From Candidatus Dormiibacter inghamiae (GTDB lineage: Bacteria; Chloroflexota; Dormibacteria; Dormibacterales; Dormibacteraceae), in contig JAEKNQ010000021.1 in assembly GCA_016464825.1 (NCBI GenBank), positions 43,404 through 107,403 on the forward strand: a DNA stretch of 64,000 nucleotides, read 5' to 3'. The notes beneath the pieces are model-generated. The model did no database searches. It was not told the origin of the DNA and saw only the letters and a program-made list of their open reading frames with translations. The number at the start of each line of letters is the position of its first letter. The first letter of the stretch is position 1. A program made the position numbers and the translations under genes. Of this stretch, positions 8,278 to 16,505 are shown piece by piece.

Positions 8278-9975
8278 ATGGAGAACGCCTTGGAGGCCAA
8301 AGGCTCACTTACCGAAACCCGGCTGAGAAGATTGTTGGAAGCCGCGCAGAACGAGCGCGCCACGGGTACCCTCACGCTGCGCCAGGATGGCCAGCAAGCC
8401 ACCTCGCTCTACTTCCTCTTCGGTCATCTGTTCCACGCCGTGGGAGGCGGCGGGGCCGGTGATGACGCAGTGGTTCAGGCCCTGGCCTGGTCGTCGGGCG
8501 AGTTTGATTTCGATGCGAAGGCAAAGCTGCCGCCCGACGAGTCGGTGCGCGCCTCCATCCCTGATCTGATCGCCCGGGCCAACTCCGAGAGCCAGGGGCA
8601 GGCGCCGGCCGGACCGAATGGTGGCCGCCCGCAGGCCTGGAGCCCTCCCGGCGCTCAGCCGAAGGAGTCACAGCCGGCGCAGTCGGCTCAGGTTCCGCAG
8701 CCTCAGCAGCCGTACGACCGGCGCTCCGAGCAGCCCTACCAGCGGCCTGGGCAGTCCTACGAGCAGCAGCGATCGCGGGGACCGGAAGCCGAGCCGACAG
8801 CGCCGCCCGAGATCCGTCGCGGCTTGAAGTTCCGGCCCGTTCCCAAGCATGGCCGGGAGCCCATCCCGGTGCCCAACGGCGAACTCATGTATGACTCGCT
8901 GAAGACATCCTTTGTCGACTTTCCCCGCTTGCTCACGACTCTTGAGCGGGAGGGTTACACGGGCTACGTACGCCTGCTGGCCGACAACGCCACCGGCCTC
9001 ATCTACTTCCGCGAAGGCACGGCTCTCGAAGCTGTCTACGACGCAGGCCAGGACAGCGCTGAGCTGGGCACCGAGGCCCTGGGCCATTTCGCGCAGGAGG
9101 TCGGGCGCGGTCAGGGAGTGCTGGACGTGGTGGCCCTCGCACCCGATCTCGTGGACGGCCTCTACCACGTCACAGTGGCGCAGTCGGTCTACACCCAGCT
9201 CTATGCCGGCTGGGTGGATATGCACGCCTTTCTCCGCTTCCTGGAGGAGCGCCAGCTGACCGGGAGCCTTATGGTTCGCTCACCGGCGGCCACAGGGGTC
9301 ATCATCCTCGATGAGGGCCGCCTCGCGGGGGCCTACACCAGCACCGCTCAGCAGGTGGCCAACAGCACCGATGGGGTGCTCGCGCTTTGTGAAGACCCGA
9401 ACGCCATGATCGAGGTCAAGGAGGCCGCTGACGAGCGCCGGCCGCCGCTGGACCTCTCCCAGGTGGTGGGCCAGCGGCAGGGCGGCCAGAACTTTGGCCA
9501 GCCTGCAGCCACGGCGCCTCAGCCGCCCCCACCGACTTCGAGCAGCCGATCCCGCCAGTACCAGCCGGCCGGCCCCGCCCAGCGCGCGCCGGAGGCGCCG
9601 TCGGCGCCCTCCTACTTGGCGCCGCGCCAGCCGGAACCGACGCCGCAGCAGGCGCCCGGCTACCAGCAGGCCGCCTATGCGCAGCCAGCCTCCTCCCAAA
9701 CCACTGCCTGGCCCCGCCACGAGCAGGCCCAGACGGCGACCAGCGGCACTGCCTATGAGGAGGTCACTGGCGATCTGATTCAGATGACCGAGGAAGCCCT
9801 CGGAAACCGCTCGCGCAAGATCAAGGATCTGTTGGCGAACGCCGAGAAATCGCGGTCTGGCCTCGAAAAGGCGATCGATGAGATTCCGCAGGTGTCGATC
9901 CTCTTCGTGGACACTGCGCGGCTGGAGAGCCTCGCCAACGAGCTTCGGGCCAAGCTCCAGAGCTATCCCGCATAA
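8278..9975 (+). CDS. DUF4388 domain protein with Gln/Pro-rich linkers
   Basis: A 565-residue protein. Residues 1-105 form a DUF4388 module (GSLTETRLRRLLEAAQN, then GTLTLRQ, LYFLFGHLFHA and GEFDFD). A Pro/Gln-rich linker follows (about 110-180), then a second region (about 200-385) that looks like two more related modules, with YTGYVRLLADNATGLIYF and LTGSLMVRSPAATGVIIL. Another Pro/Gln/Ala-rich linker leads to a helical tail (about 490-565). DUF4388 occurs in PatA- and FrzS-type signalling proteins, so a cytoplasmic scaffold or signalling role is likely. The 3' end runs into hairpin repeats that probably terminate transcription. Confidence 0.75.
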   Translation: MENALEAKGSLTETRLRRLLEAAQNERATGTLTLRQDGQQATSLYFLFGHLFHAVGGGGAGDDAVVQALAWSSGEFDFDAKAKLPPDESVRASIPDLIARANSESQGQAPAGPNGGRPQAWSPPGAQPKESQPAQSAQVPQPQQPYDRRSEQPYQRPGQSYEQQRSRGPEAEPTAPPEIRRGLKFRPVPKHGREPIPVPNGELMYDSLKTSFVDFPRLLTTLEREGYTGYVRLLADNATGLIYFREGTALEAVYDAGQDSAELGTEALGHFAQEVGRGQGVLDVVALAPDLVDGLYHVTVAQSVYTQLYAGWVDMHAFLRFLEERQLTGSLMVRSPAATGVIILDEGRLAGAYTSTAQQVANSTDGVLALCEDPNAMIEVKEAADERRPPLDLSQVVGQRQGGQNFGQPAATAPQPPPPTSSSRSRQYQPAGPAQRAPEAPSAPSYLAPRQPEPTPQQAPGYQQAAYAQPASSQTTAWPRHEQAQTATSGTAYEEVTGDLIQMTEEALGNRSRKIKDLLANAEKSRSGLEKAIDEIPQVSILFVDTARLESLANELRAKLQSYPA

Positions 9976-9980
9976 ACGAG

Positions 9981-10112
9981 CAAGGGGAGGCAGGCCTCCC
10001 CTTCCGGAACCCCTCCCGAACGGGCAAGGGGAGGCAGGCCTCCCCTTCCGGAACCCCTCCCGAACGGGCAAGGGGAGGCAGGCCTCCCCTTCCGGAACCC
10101 CTCCCGGTCCTG
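9981..10112. repeat. Three tandem copies of a 44-bp hairpin unit
   Basis: Units begin at 9981, 10025 and 10069, exactly 44 bp apart. Each contains the near-perfect hairpin AAGGGGAGGC-AG-GCCTCCCCTT followed by CCGGAACCCCTCCCG. The first hairpin begins a few bases after the DUF4388 stop, so the array can act as a strong terminator. The third unit is the first part of the 150-bp composite repeat described next. There are no spacers, so it is not a CRISPR. Confidence 0.9.
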
Positions 10113-10217
10113 CCCACCGCGTAGCACACCCCACAGCGGGATGCTCGTCGTGAAGCCGAAGTCGCCGATCGGGACGGATGTCGTGCTCCGGCCCGGATGA
10201 ACCCGGCCTATCGACCT
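10069..10217 (+). repeat. 150-bp composite repeat, copy 1 (same family as 16354-16503, inverted)
   Basis: From the GGGGAGGC hairpin through GAAGCCGAAGTCG, GACGGATGTCGTG and GGATGAACCCGGCCTATCG to CGACCT, this block matches the reverse complement of 16354-16503 along its whole length with scattered substitutions. It has no reading frame of note. The shared GGCC-GATGAACC-CGGCC part can form a second hairpin. It lies between the DUF4388 and lipoprotein genes. Confidence 0.85.
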
Positions 10218-10262
10218 GACATCAGGCAAGAGTGGGCACACCTCCCTTCCGGCCGGCCCTGA

Positions 10263-11894
10263 ATGCATAGAGGACTGCTCTTCGGGCGGGGATCCGTCGG
10301 GCTCGTGCTGCTGATCCTGGGCGCGATTTGGGGTGTGGGGTGCTCGGCGCCGCCCCAGGTCGTCGGCGTGACACCACAACCGAAGGCCACCGGCTTCGCC
10401 ACCGACGGTCCGCTCTCAGTCCAGTTCGACAGGCCCATGGACAGCGCTTCGGTCGCTGCGCACTTTCGTCTCGAACCGCAGGTGCACGGCACTTTCAGCT
10501 GGCCCAGCGACCACGAGGTCGTCTTCAGCCACGAGACGCTCCGGCCGTCCACTCGTTACAGGGTTGTGCTGGACCCCGGCTATCGTGATCGGCAGGGTAG
10601 CGCTGCCCCGCTCCGACATAGCTGGTACTTCGACACCGAGGAGCCGCCCCGGCTGATCGGCGCGAGCCCTGGCGCCAACGACACCGGGGTCGACCCGGCG
10701 GCGTACCTCAGCCTCACATTCAGCCGAGCGATGGACGTGGCCTCACTGAACGGCTCAGTGAGCCTCTCACCCAGCCTCACCTTTCAGCTTCGCCAGGACC
10801 CGGCCGATCCCCGGCGCCTGGAGATCGCCCCGTCGCAGCTGCTGGCGCCTGATCAGGACTACTCGATCAGCGTCGCACCCGCTGCCCGCGACGTTCACGG
10901 CAACGTGCTGGCGACCGGCTCAGCCATCACCTTTCGGACAGGACAGGTGAAGAGCCTGCAGCATTGGGTGGGCTTCATCGCCACGCCCGTTCCCAGCGGC
11001 GCCGGCGAGGGCATCTGGCTGGTGAACGAGAGCGGTTTTCCCCGCCCCCTGGTGGCCGCCACAGTCGCCGGCTTCCAATGGGCGCCAAGCGGCGACCGAT
11101 TGCTGCTTCGCAGCGCCTCGGGAACCTGGTCGGAGAGCATCATCGACGGCAGCAGCAACCCACTCCCCTTCGCCGGCCGCTGGGCGTCGTACCTGGACTC
11201 CATTGGAAGCTTTGCGCTGCTGGATGGCGATCGCCTCCGAATCTGGTCCCGCGACAGCGGTTACACCGAGGTGGCTCAAAAGGTGCTCGAGGCGGCCGTC
11301 TCCCCGGGCGGCCGCCAGATCGCCTACACCACGCCCGCTGAGTCAGGCACTGCGATCCGGCTCTACGACGCCGGCCTGAAGACCGAGTCACTGCTGGAAG
11401 CCGAGAACGCCGCAGTGGACGGTCTCGCCTGGGCGCCCGATCTCAGTGCTCTCGCCTACCGCTCCCCAGCAACAGATCCGAACCAGGCCCGGCTGCGCGT
11501 GCGGTCCCTGCGCGGTGGCTCCAGCCAGCCATTCACAGTCACCACGGGTCAGATCAGCCCGCCGATCTGGCAATCAGACGCCCGTCACCTGCTCGTCACC
11601 GCGCCTGTGCCAACCAAGGTCGGGCTGGTGGCCAAAGCTTTCCGGCTCTCCTCGGCCCAGGGCCAGAGCCAGACGCTCAGCGCCGCCAGCGGCCTGCCCG
11701 CAGAGCCGCAGTCCTCAGTCGAGCAGCTGAGCCCTTCACCCGACGGACATCAGATCGCCTTCATCTCCAGCACCGCAGGCGTGCCTCAGGTCTGGCTAAT
11801 GAACGCTGACGGCAGTCGGCTGACGCAGCTGACCCGCTACGGGGTGGACGGCTACGCCTACGGCGCCGGCCAGCTCGGCTGGACTCGAGCCTGA
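10263..11894 (+). CDS. Lipoprotein with Ig-like (SbsA/Big_5) domains and a TolB-like beta-propeller
   Basis: A 543-residue exported protein. The N-terminus is a lipoprotein signal (VLLILGAIWGVGC, Cys27). Two Ig-like domains of the Big_5 type follow: VVGVTPQPKATGFATDGPLSVQFDRPMD (about 32-125) and LIGASPGANDTGVDPAAYLSLTFSRAMD (about 130-225). From about 235 the chain has repeated WAPDLSALAY/SPDGHQIAF blades ending NADGSRLTQLT, as in TolB/PD40 propellers. It probably sits on the outer face of the membrane and binds a partner; no enzyme motif is seen. The 3' end overlaps the convergent glycosyltransferase gene by 99 bp. Confidence 0.75.
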   Translation: MHRGLLFGRGSVGLVLLILGAIWGVGCSAPPQVVGVTPQPKATGFATDGPLSVQFDRPMDSASVAAHFRLEPQVHGTFSWPSDHEVVFSHETLRPSTRYRVVLDPGYRDRQGSAAPLRHSWYFDTEEPPRLIGASPGANDTGVDPAAYLSLTFSRAMDVASLNGSVSLSPSLTFQLRQDPADPRRLEIAPSQLLAPDQDYSISVAPAARDVHGNVLATGSAITFRTGQVKSLQHWVGFIATPVPSGAGEGIWLVNESGFPRPLVAATVAGFQWAPSGDRLLLRSASGTWSESIIDGSSNPLPFAGRWASYLDSIGSFALLDGDRLRIWSRDSGYTEVAQKVLEAAVSPGGRQIAYTTPAESGTAIRLYDAGLKTESLLEAENAAVDGLAWAPDLSALAYRSPATDPNQARLRVRSLRGGSSQPFTVTTGQISPPIWQSDARHLLVTAPVPTKVGLVAKAFRLSSAQGQSQTLSAASGLPAEPQSSVEQLSPSPDGHQIAFISSTAGVPQVWLMNADGSRLTQLTRYGVDGYAYGAGQLGWTRA

Positions 11895-13262
11895 GCCAAC
11901 CAGTGCCGTGCCGCTGCTTTTTGCGACAGCGTCGCTGAGCAGAGCGTGGACTCGTTCAGTGGTTCGGTCCCAGCTGAAGCCGCGCGCCCTTCGCGCCGCC
12001 CGCGAGCCCATCGCCTCCACCAACCGGGGGCTGGCCAGAAGCTGCCGCATCCGGTCGACATAGTCACGCGGGTCGTGCCCGTTGACTAGAAAGCCAGTAC
12101 GCCCGTCGCTGACCACGAGGGCCAGTCCAGGCACATTGCTCGCGATCACGGGCGTGCCGGAAGCCTGCGCCTCGAGGGCAACCAGACCGAAGGACTCGTT
12201 GTAGGACGGGAGCAGGACCGCCTCGGCCGCCGCGTAATAGCCGGCCAAGCGCTCCTGCGGCAGCGGCCCTGTGAAGGAGACCTGCCCGGCCACGCCCAGC
12301 CTCTCGGCCAAAGTGGCGAGGCGCTGCCGCTCGCTCTCACCGCTGGATTGGCTGTCGCCTCCGATTACCAACAGCCGCAGTTCAGGTCTAATGCCGCCGG
12401 CAGTCAAGTCGGCCAGGGCGCGGATGAGCACATCGACCCCCTTCAGCCGTTCCAACCGACCCGCGAAGACGAAGAGGCGCTGCTCGGCGTAGCCAAGTGC
12501 TTCTCGAGCTGCCTGCCGCGGGCGGGGCTCGAACGCCCCAAGATCGCAGCCCGGCGCTACCACCGCCAGACGTTCCTGCCGCACCCCGTAGGCGCGCACC
12601 AACTCCAGCGCCTCGGCCTGGGTGTTGACGATCAGCAGGTCGGCGCAGCGCGCGACCTCGCCTTCCAGATCCACCCGCACCTCCGGCTCCGGTCGGTCGC
12701 CGGGAGCTAGCAGCCGGTTTTTCACGATGGCCAGGGTGTGCGCCGTGTGCGCCCACGGCACCCGGAGCGAGCCGCGCAGGGCGCAGGCCACCATGCCCGA
12801 GAGCCAGTAGTGGGAGTACATGGCGTCGTAGGGGAGCCCGCTCTCCGCCATGAATGCCCGGACGCCCTGGGTGAAGACTGGGACCTGGTCGAGCAGGCTG
12901 TATTTGTCAAGTTCTGGCCGCCCGGCAGGCAGGTTGATCACGCGACTGAGCGGCGCCAGCTGCTCCACTCTCTTTTCGTCAGCCAGAGACCGCGTGAAGA
13001 TGTCGGTCGCCACCCCAAGCTGGGAGAGGCCCACGCAGAGCTGGCGGATGTAGACGTTCATGCCGCCGTTGGCCGAGTGGCCGAGAGAGGCGGTCGGTGA
13101 GGTGTGCAGGGAGAAGACGGCGACCCGGCTCAGTCCGGGCCGGGAAGACGGCTCGGGGAGGGCGTGGACTTCAGCCACGGTAGCTGGACCTGGAGTCGAG
13201 CCAGCGGCGCGAGCTGCAGGCGCAGCCCGAGGCGGAAACCGAGGACGTGGTAGGCATGTCAA
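11796..13262 (-). CDS. MshA-like family 4 glycosyltransferase
   Basis: A 488-residue GT-B enzyme closely patterned on D-inositol-3-phosphate glycosyltransferase and sucrose-phosphate-synthase-type enzymes: SANGGMNVYIRQLC in the N-domain, YSHYWLSGMVA, HTAHTLAIVKN, VVAPGCDL, FVFAGRLERLKGVDVLIRAL, then LPSYNESFGLVALEAQASG. MshA makes the first intermediate of mycothiol; whether this organism makes mycothiol cannot be judged because no mshB, mshC or mshD is in view. The first 40 or so residues are Pro/Ala-rich and may not be translated, so the start is uncertain. Confidence 0.78.
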   Translation of the reverse strand: MTCLPRPRFPPRAAPAARAAGSTPGPATVAEVHALPEPSSRPGLSRVAVFSLHTSPTASLGHSANGGMNVYIRQLCVGLSQLGVATDIFTRSLADEKRVEQLAPLSRVINLPAGRPELDKYSLLDQVPVFTQGVRAFMAESGLPYDAMYSHYWLSGMVACALRGSLRVPWAHTAHTLAIVKNRLLAPGDRPEPEVRVDLEGEVARCADLLIVNTQAEALELVRAYGVRQERLAVVAPGCDLGAFEPRPRQAAREALGYAEQRLFVFAGRLERLKGVDVLIRALADLTAGGIRPELRLLVIGGDSQSSGESERQRLATLAERLGVAGQVSFTGPLPQERLAGYYAAAEAVLLPSYNESFGLVALEAQASGTPVIASNVPGLALVVSDGRTGFLVNGHDPRDYVDRMRQLLASPRLVEAMGSRAARRARGFSWDRTTERVHALLSDAVAKSSGTALVGSGSSPAELAGAVGVAVHPVAGQLRQPTAVSVH

Positions 13263-13345
13263 CGGAATTCGTGGCGGGCGGCATCTTATTCCGCCTGGCG
13301 CCCGGTGCCCTTAGGGGTTCGATCCGGGCTGAGGTCAGGCGCATT

Positions 13346-13370
13346 CCCTGATCCCGCCTTCGGGTCAGGG
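13346..13370. terminator. Hairpin between two same-strand genes
   Basis: CCCTGA-T-CCCG-CCTT-CGGG-TCAGGG forms a stem of about ten pairs with one bulged T. It lies downstream of the membrane-protein gene (stop at 13382, minus strand) and upstream of the MshA-like gene. No T-run follows, as is common in GC-rich genomes. Confidence 0.5.
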
Positions 13371-13381
13371 CGCGGGCCTGA

Positions 13382-14329
13382 CTAACCGCGTCTCCGGCCG
13401 GCGGCCCGCGGACTGTCGGGTTCTCCCGTCTGACCCAAGCCGGCCCAGGATGCCAACTGTCGCCGGGGCTGGCGCTCACGCCGCGCCGCCCAGAGCGTGC
13501 TCAAGTAGCTTGTCGCCAGCAGAAGCGCCAGCAGCCAGAGCAGCGCGGTCACGTCGGCGCGCGAGCGCGCCGGCGGCAGGAGAACCGTGTAGCTGAAGGT
13601 GCTCCAGTAGAGGAACTGGTCCTGGCCATAGGCCGACAGCCAGAGGAGAAAGCCAACCACGCCGCCTGCGCCCAACCAGGCCAGGCCTGCCGCCCGCCGG
13701 CCCAGGCGCACCAGCCCCAACCCGGGCAGGAGGGCCCAGACGAGCAGTTCCCAATGTCGAGGCGGGGCGGTGTCGTCCGCGCTGCGGCGAGCCGCCTCAC
13801 CTTCGGCTGCCACTAGGAACGTGATGGCGGCCAGGTACCAACCGACAGCAAGCAGGTCGACTACTTGGAAGGGAAAGCGGAGTTGAGTGACCTCGGGCGT
13901 CAGAAGTAGGTGGCCCAGCCAGGCCACCCAGGCGGCGAGTGCTGTTGCCGCCACTGCCAGAGCGAAGCCCCTGACCCGTGGCCCGCCGACCAGGGTCCAG
14001 ACGATCAGGGCGGCGACGAAGAACCAGGCAGCTGGCGTCTGCCAGCCGAAGAGGCGATCCAGGTGGGCAGGCGGGATCTGGGTCTGCCAGGGAACCGCCA
14101 GCGCCGTGAGCGAGCCCGCGATAACCAGCAGCCCGCGGCCTTCGCCGAGCTGCGGCAGGCCCAGGCGGGGACCGATCTCGTGGCTGGCGCCAAGCAGTCC
14201 CCCGCCGGCGCTGGCGGCTCCTATCAGCACCAACAACCCTGAGTTGGGATTGCTTGCCCACACGCGACTTGCCGCGGCAAGCAGGGCTGCCAAAACAAAT
14301 GCCGCTGCTGTCAGGCGCCGACTGCCCAT
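13382..14329 (-). CDS. Polytopic membrane protein of unknown function
   Basis: A 315-residue protein with about eight hydrophobic segments, for example LTAAAFVLAALLAAASRVWA, AAWFFVAALIVWTLVGG, FALAVAATALAAWVAWLGHL and LLWLLALLLATSYL, and a short basic C-terminal tail. I recognise no family or catalytic motif. It is divergent from the cytochrome c gene, from which it is separated by 144 bp, and may share control with it. Confidence 0.65.
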   Translation of the reverse strand: MGSRRLTAAAFVLAALLAAASRVWASNPNSGLLVLIGAASAGGGLLGASHEIGPRLGLPQLGEGRGLLVIAGSLTALAVPWQTQIPPAHLDRLFGWQTPAAWFFVAALIVWTLVGGPRVRGFALAVAATALAAWVAWLGHLLLTPEVTQLRFPFQVVDLLAVGWYLAAITFLVAAEGEAARRSADDTAPPRHWELLVWALLPGLGLVRLGRRAAGLAWLGAGGVVGFLLWLSAYGQDQFLYWSTFSYTVLLPPARSRADVTALLWLLALLLATSYLSTLWAARRERQPRRQLASWAGLGQTGEPDSPRAAGRRRG

Positions 14330-14407
14330 TGCACCGGCAATACTAGTTCGCTGTCCCCAGCCAAAGGGACCATATCTCGGGGCTCAGGGGTCGATCGGTC
14401 GTTATTG

Positions 14408-14433
14408 GGTAACCGTGAGTCAGCCTGGTAACC
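14408..14433. promoter_or_regulatory. Two GGTAACC palindromes upstream of the cytochrome c gene
   Basis: GGTAACC occurs at 14408-14414 and 14427-14433, 19 bp start to start, 28-53 bp before the putative -10 hexamer TATGTT (14461-14466). The placement suits a regulator bound on one DNA face near the -35 region. This is inference from spacing only. Confidence 0.35.
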
Positions 14434-14460
14434 GACTGATGACAACGCCAGCGGCTCTGT

Positions 14461-14466
14461 TATGTT
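14461..14466 (+). promoter_or_regulatory. Putative -10 hexamer, leaderless type, for the cytochrome c gene
   Basis: TATGTT ends 7 nt before the ATG at 14474 and supports that start over the ATG at 14462, which lies inside the hexamer. Confidence 0.45.
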
Positions 14467-14473
14467 TGGCCCG

Positions 14474-15088
14474 ATGCGCCTACTCGGCTCGCGCCGCTGG
14501 TCGTGGCCGGCCGCCTTTGCCGTCCTCATCCCCGCGCTCCTGCTGGGCTGGACGCTGACAGCGGTTTCCGCCGCGCCGACTCCATCGCCCAGCGCAGCCG
14601 CTAGCCCCGGCGCCGCGCCGGCCCCGGGTGCAGCACCCGCACCCGGTGCCGCCCCCGCCGGGGACGTGCAAAAGGGCGCGCAACTATACAGCGCGCAGGG
14701 CTGCACCTCCTGCCACGGCGCCAACCTGGAGGGCGGTGTGGGACCCAAGCTCAACCCCATCGTCAAGCTGCCGGGCGTGCCAGACCCCAAGTCACCGGCC
14801 TACATAGCAGAAACCATCAAGAACGGCCGCAAGGGAGACTCGGGCTACTCCGCCGCAATGCCGGCGTTCGGTGACAAGCTCAAGGACCAGGACCTGGCCG
14901 ACCTGGCCGCCTTCATCATCGACTCCAACAAGAAGGGCGCTGCCGGGCTCTCGCCGTCCGAGCTGGCCAAGAGCAACGTGTTCTGGATCACCACTGTCGT
15001 CTTTCTCATGGTGCTGCTGACCTGGCTGCTCTCCCGTTACAACATGCGCTGGATCGCCCGGCGCGCCGCTCAGCGGCGGTCTGGCTAG
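14474..15088 (+). CDS. Membrane-anchored c-type cytochrome
   Basis: About 204 residues: an N-terminal signal or anchor (WPAAFAVLIPALLLGWTLTAVSAA), an Ala/Pro-rich linker (about 35-63) and a single haem c domain with Cys77-Thr-Ser-Cys80-His81 and a probable Met ligand in SAAMPAFGDKL. A C-terminal transmembrane helix (VFWITTVVFLMVLLTWLL) and a basic cytoplasmic tail follow. It resembles the cytochrome c subunit of actinobacterial-type bc complexes, but no Rieske or cytochrome b gene is adjacent. It would carry electrons on the outer face of the membrane. Confidence 0.85.
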   Translation: MRLLGSRRWSWPAAFAVLIPALLLGWTLTAVSAAPTPSPSAAASPGAAPAPGAAPAPGAAPAGDVQKGAQLYSAQGCTSCHGANLEGGVGPKLNPIVKLPGVPDPKSPAYIAETIKNGRKGDSGYSAAMPAFGDKLKDQDLADLAAFIIDSNKKGAAGLSPSELAKSNVFWITTVVFLMVLLTWLLSRYNMRWIARRAAQRRSG

Positions 15089-15191
15089 CACCGGCTGTCG
15101 AGGTTAGCTGACGGCCAGCCCGGCTGAGACAGCCTGGGCGCCCTCCCCCGAGGCTGCTGCTTCGGGGTTCGCTCGACCGGCCCGGATCCTG

Positions 15192-16328
15192 GTGCTCTAT
15201 TCCGACACCGGCGGCGGCCACCGTGCGGCCGCCCGGGCGCTCACCTTCGCCCTGATGGCGCAGTCCAACCCCTGCAGCACGGGTATGTGCGACCCCCTGA
15301 TCGGCCAGGGCCGGCCGCTGGTCCGCCGCCTCACTTCCCTCTACCCCACGATCATCAAGCGAGCACGGCCTGCGTGGGCCGCGATCTATCACGGGAGCAA
15401 CAGCCGCCCCGCCTTCGCGGCGCTTCGGGCCAGCTTTGGACCTCAGGTACGAGGCGTTCTGCTGCGGACTATCGCCGAGGCGGACCCGGATGTGGTGCTC
15501 TCAGTGCACCCACTGCTCAACCACGTCGCCTGGTCCGCCATGCAGAGGAGCGATCGGCCCCGGGGACTGATGACAGTGGTCACAGATCTGGTTCAGCTGC
15601 ACCGCGGCTGGGCGTTTCCGCCCGCCGACGTCGTGGTGGTGCCGACCGAGGAAGCACAGCGATATGTGACCCGGGCCCGTGTGGCCGCCCGCAAGGTGCG
15701 CTTGCTGGGCTTCCCGGTGGACATGCGCTTCCGGCCGCCTGCGCCGGGCGAGCAGGCGGCGATGCGTAAGGAGCTGGGCTTGGATCCCGAACGGCCGACG
15801 GTGGTGGTCATGGGCGGCGGCGAGGGCTCCGGGCGCATGTCCGAGCAGATCGGGGCGCTGGCTCGACGCGACCGTCCCTGGCAGGTCATAGCTGTCTGCG
15901 GCCGAAATGAGCGGCTGCGGCGCCGGCTGGCGGCTCGCTCCTTTCCCACTCCAGTGCTCGTGTTGGGCTTTGTCGACACCATGCCGAACCTGCTTCGGGC
16001 CACTGATCTCGTGGTGACCAAGGCCGGGCCAGGGGCCATTGCGGAGTCTCTCGCCACCGGCCTGCCGGTCATCCTGACCGGCTACCTGCCCGGCCAGGAG
16101 ACGCCCAACGTGGATTACGTCACGCAGCATGGGGTGGGCCTCTACGCGCCCCGCGCCGGGCAGCTGCTGAGGGCCGTGCAGGGGCTGCTGAGCGGCGATC
16201 AGGCCCAACTTCAGGAGGTGTCGCGGCGCGCGCGAGAGATAACGCGCCCGCAGGCAGCGCTTGAGATAGCCGGCGAATGCCTACGGCTTGCCCGGTCCTA
16301 CATGACGGCGCCGACCGCCGGCAGGTGA
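15192..16328 (+). CDS. MGDG synthase/UgtP-like glycosyltransferase (GT28)
   Basis: A protein of at least 378 residues with the diacylglycerol glucosyl/galactosyltransferase pattern: LYSDTGGGHRAAARAL at the N-terminus, VLSVHPLLNHV, VVTDLVQLHRGW and VDMRF. The donor-binding half has VVMGGGEGSGRM, LGFVDTMPNLLRATDLVVTKAGPGAIAESLATGLPVIL and PGQETPN. It likely glycosylates a membrane lipid. The first strand (RILVLYSD) begins before the GTG used here, yet the frame upstream to a stop near 15105 contains no ATG, GTG or TTG. The true start may be a non-standard codon such as CTG 15108 or ATC 15186. Confidence 0.82.
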   Translation: MLYSDTGGGHRAAARALTFALMAQSNPCSTGMCDPLIGQGRPLVRRLTSLYPTIIKRARPAWAAIYHGSNSRPAFAALRASFGPQVRGVLLRTIAEADPDVVLSVHPLLNHVAWSAMQRSDRPRGLMTVVTDLVQLHRGWAFPPADVVVVPTEEAQRYVTRARVAARKVRLLGFPVDMRFRPPAPGEQAAMRKELGLDPERPTVVVMGGGEGSGRMSEQIGALARRDRPWQVIAVCGRNERLRRRLAARSFPTPVLVLGFVDTMPNLLRATDLVVTKAGPGAIAESLATGLPVILTGYLPGQETPNVDYVTQHGVGLYAPRAGQLLRAVQGLLSGDQAQLQEVSRRAREITRPQAALEIAGECLRLARSYMTAPTAGR

Positions 16329-16353
16329 GGCGGCGCAGTAGGCCCAAATCATG

Positions 16354-16503
16354 AGGTCGATAGGCCGGGTTCATCCCGGCCGGAACACGACATCCGTCTC
16401 GATCCGCGACTTCGGCTTCGCGCCGAGTACCCGGCTCTGGCCTATGCCACTCGTCGGGCAGCACCCGGAGGGGTTTTCGAAGGGGAGGCCCGCCTCCCCT
16501 TCG
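16354..16503 (-). repeat. 150-bp composite repeat, copy 2 (inverted relative to 10069-10217)
   Basis: The reverse complement matches copy 1 throughout, including the CGAAGGGGAGGC hairpin at the end next to the helicase gene and GGCCGGG-ATGAA-CCCGGCC, here a perfect 7-bp stem. The hairpin end again lies directly after a stop codon (helicase gene, minus strand, 16506-16508), as in copy 1, so both copies are oriented with the terminator-like hairpin toward the end of a gene. Confidence 0.85.
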
Positions 16504-16505
16504 CC

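Noticed and set aside
9981..10112. Possible CRISPR array
   Set aside because: The three 44-bp units are contiguous with no spacers and no cas genes are near.
13309..13330. tRNA-like T-arm string GGGGTTCGATCC
   Set aside because: The flanking bases do not pair into a T stem and no acceptor, D or anticodon arm is present on either strand.
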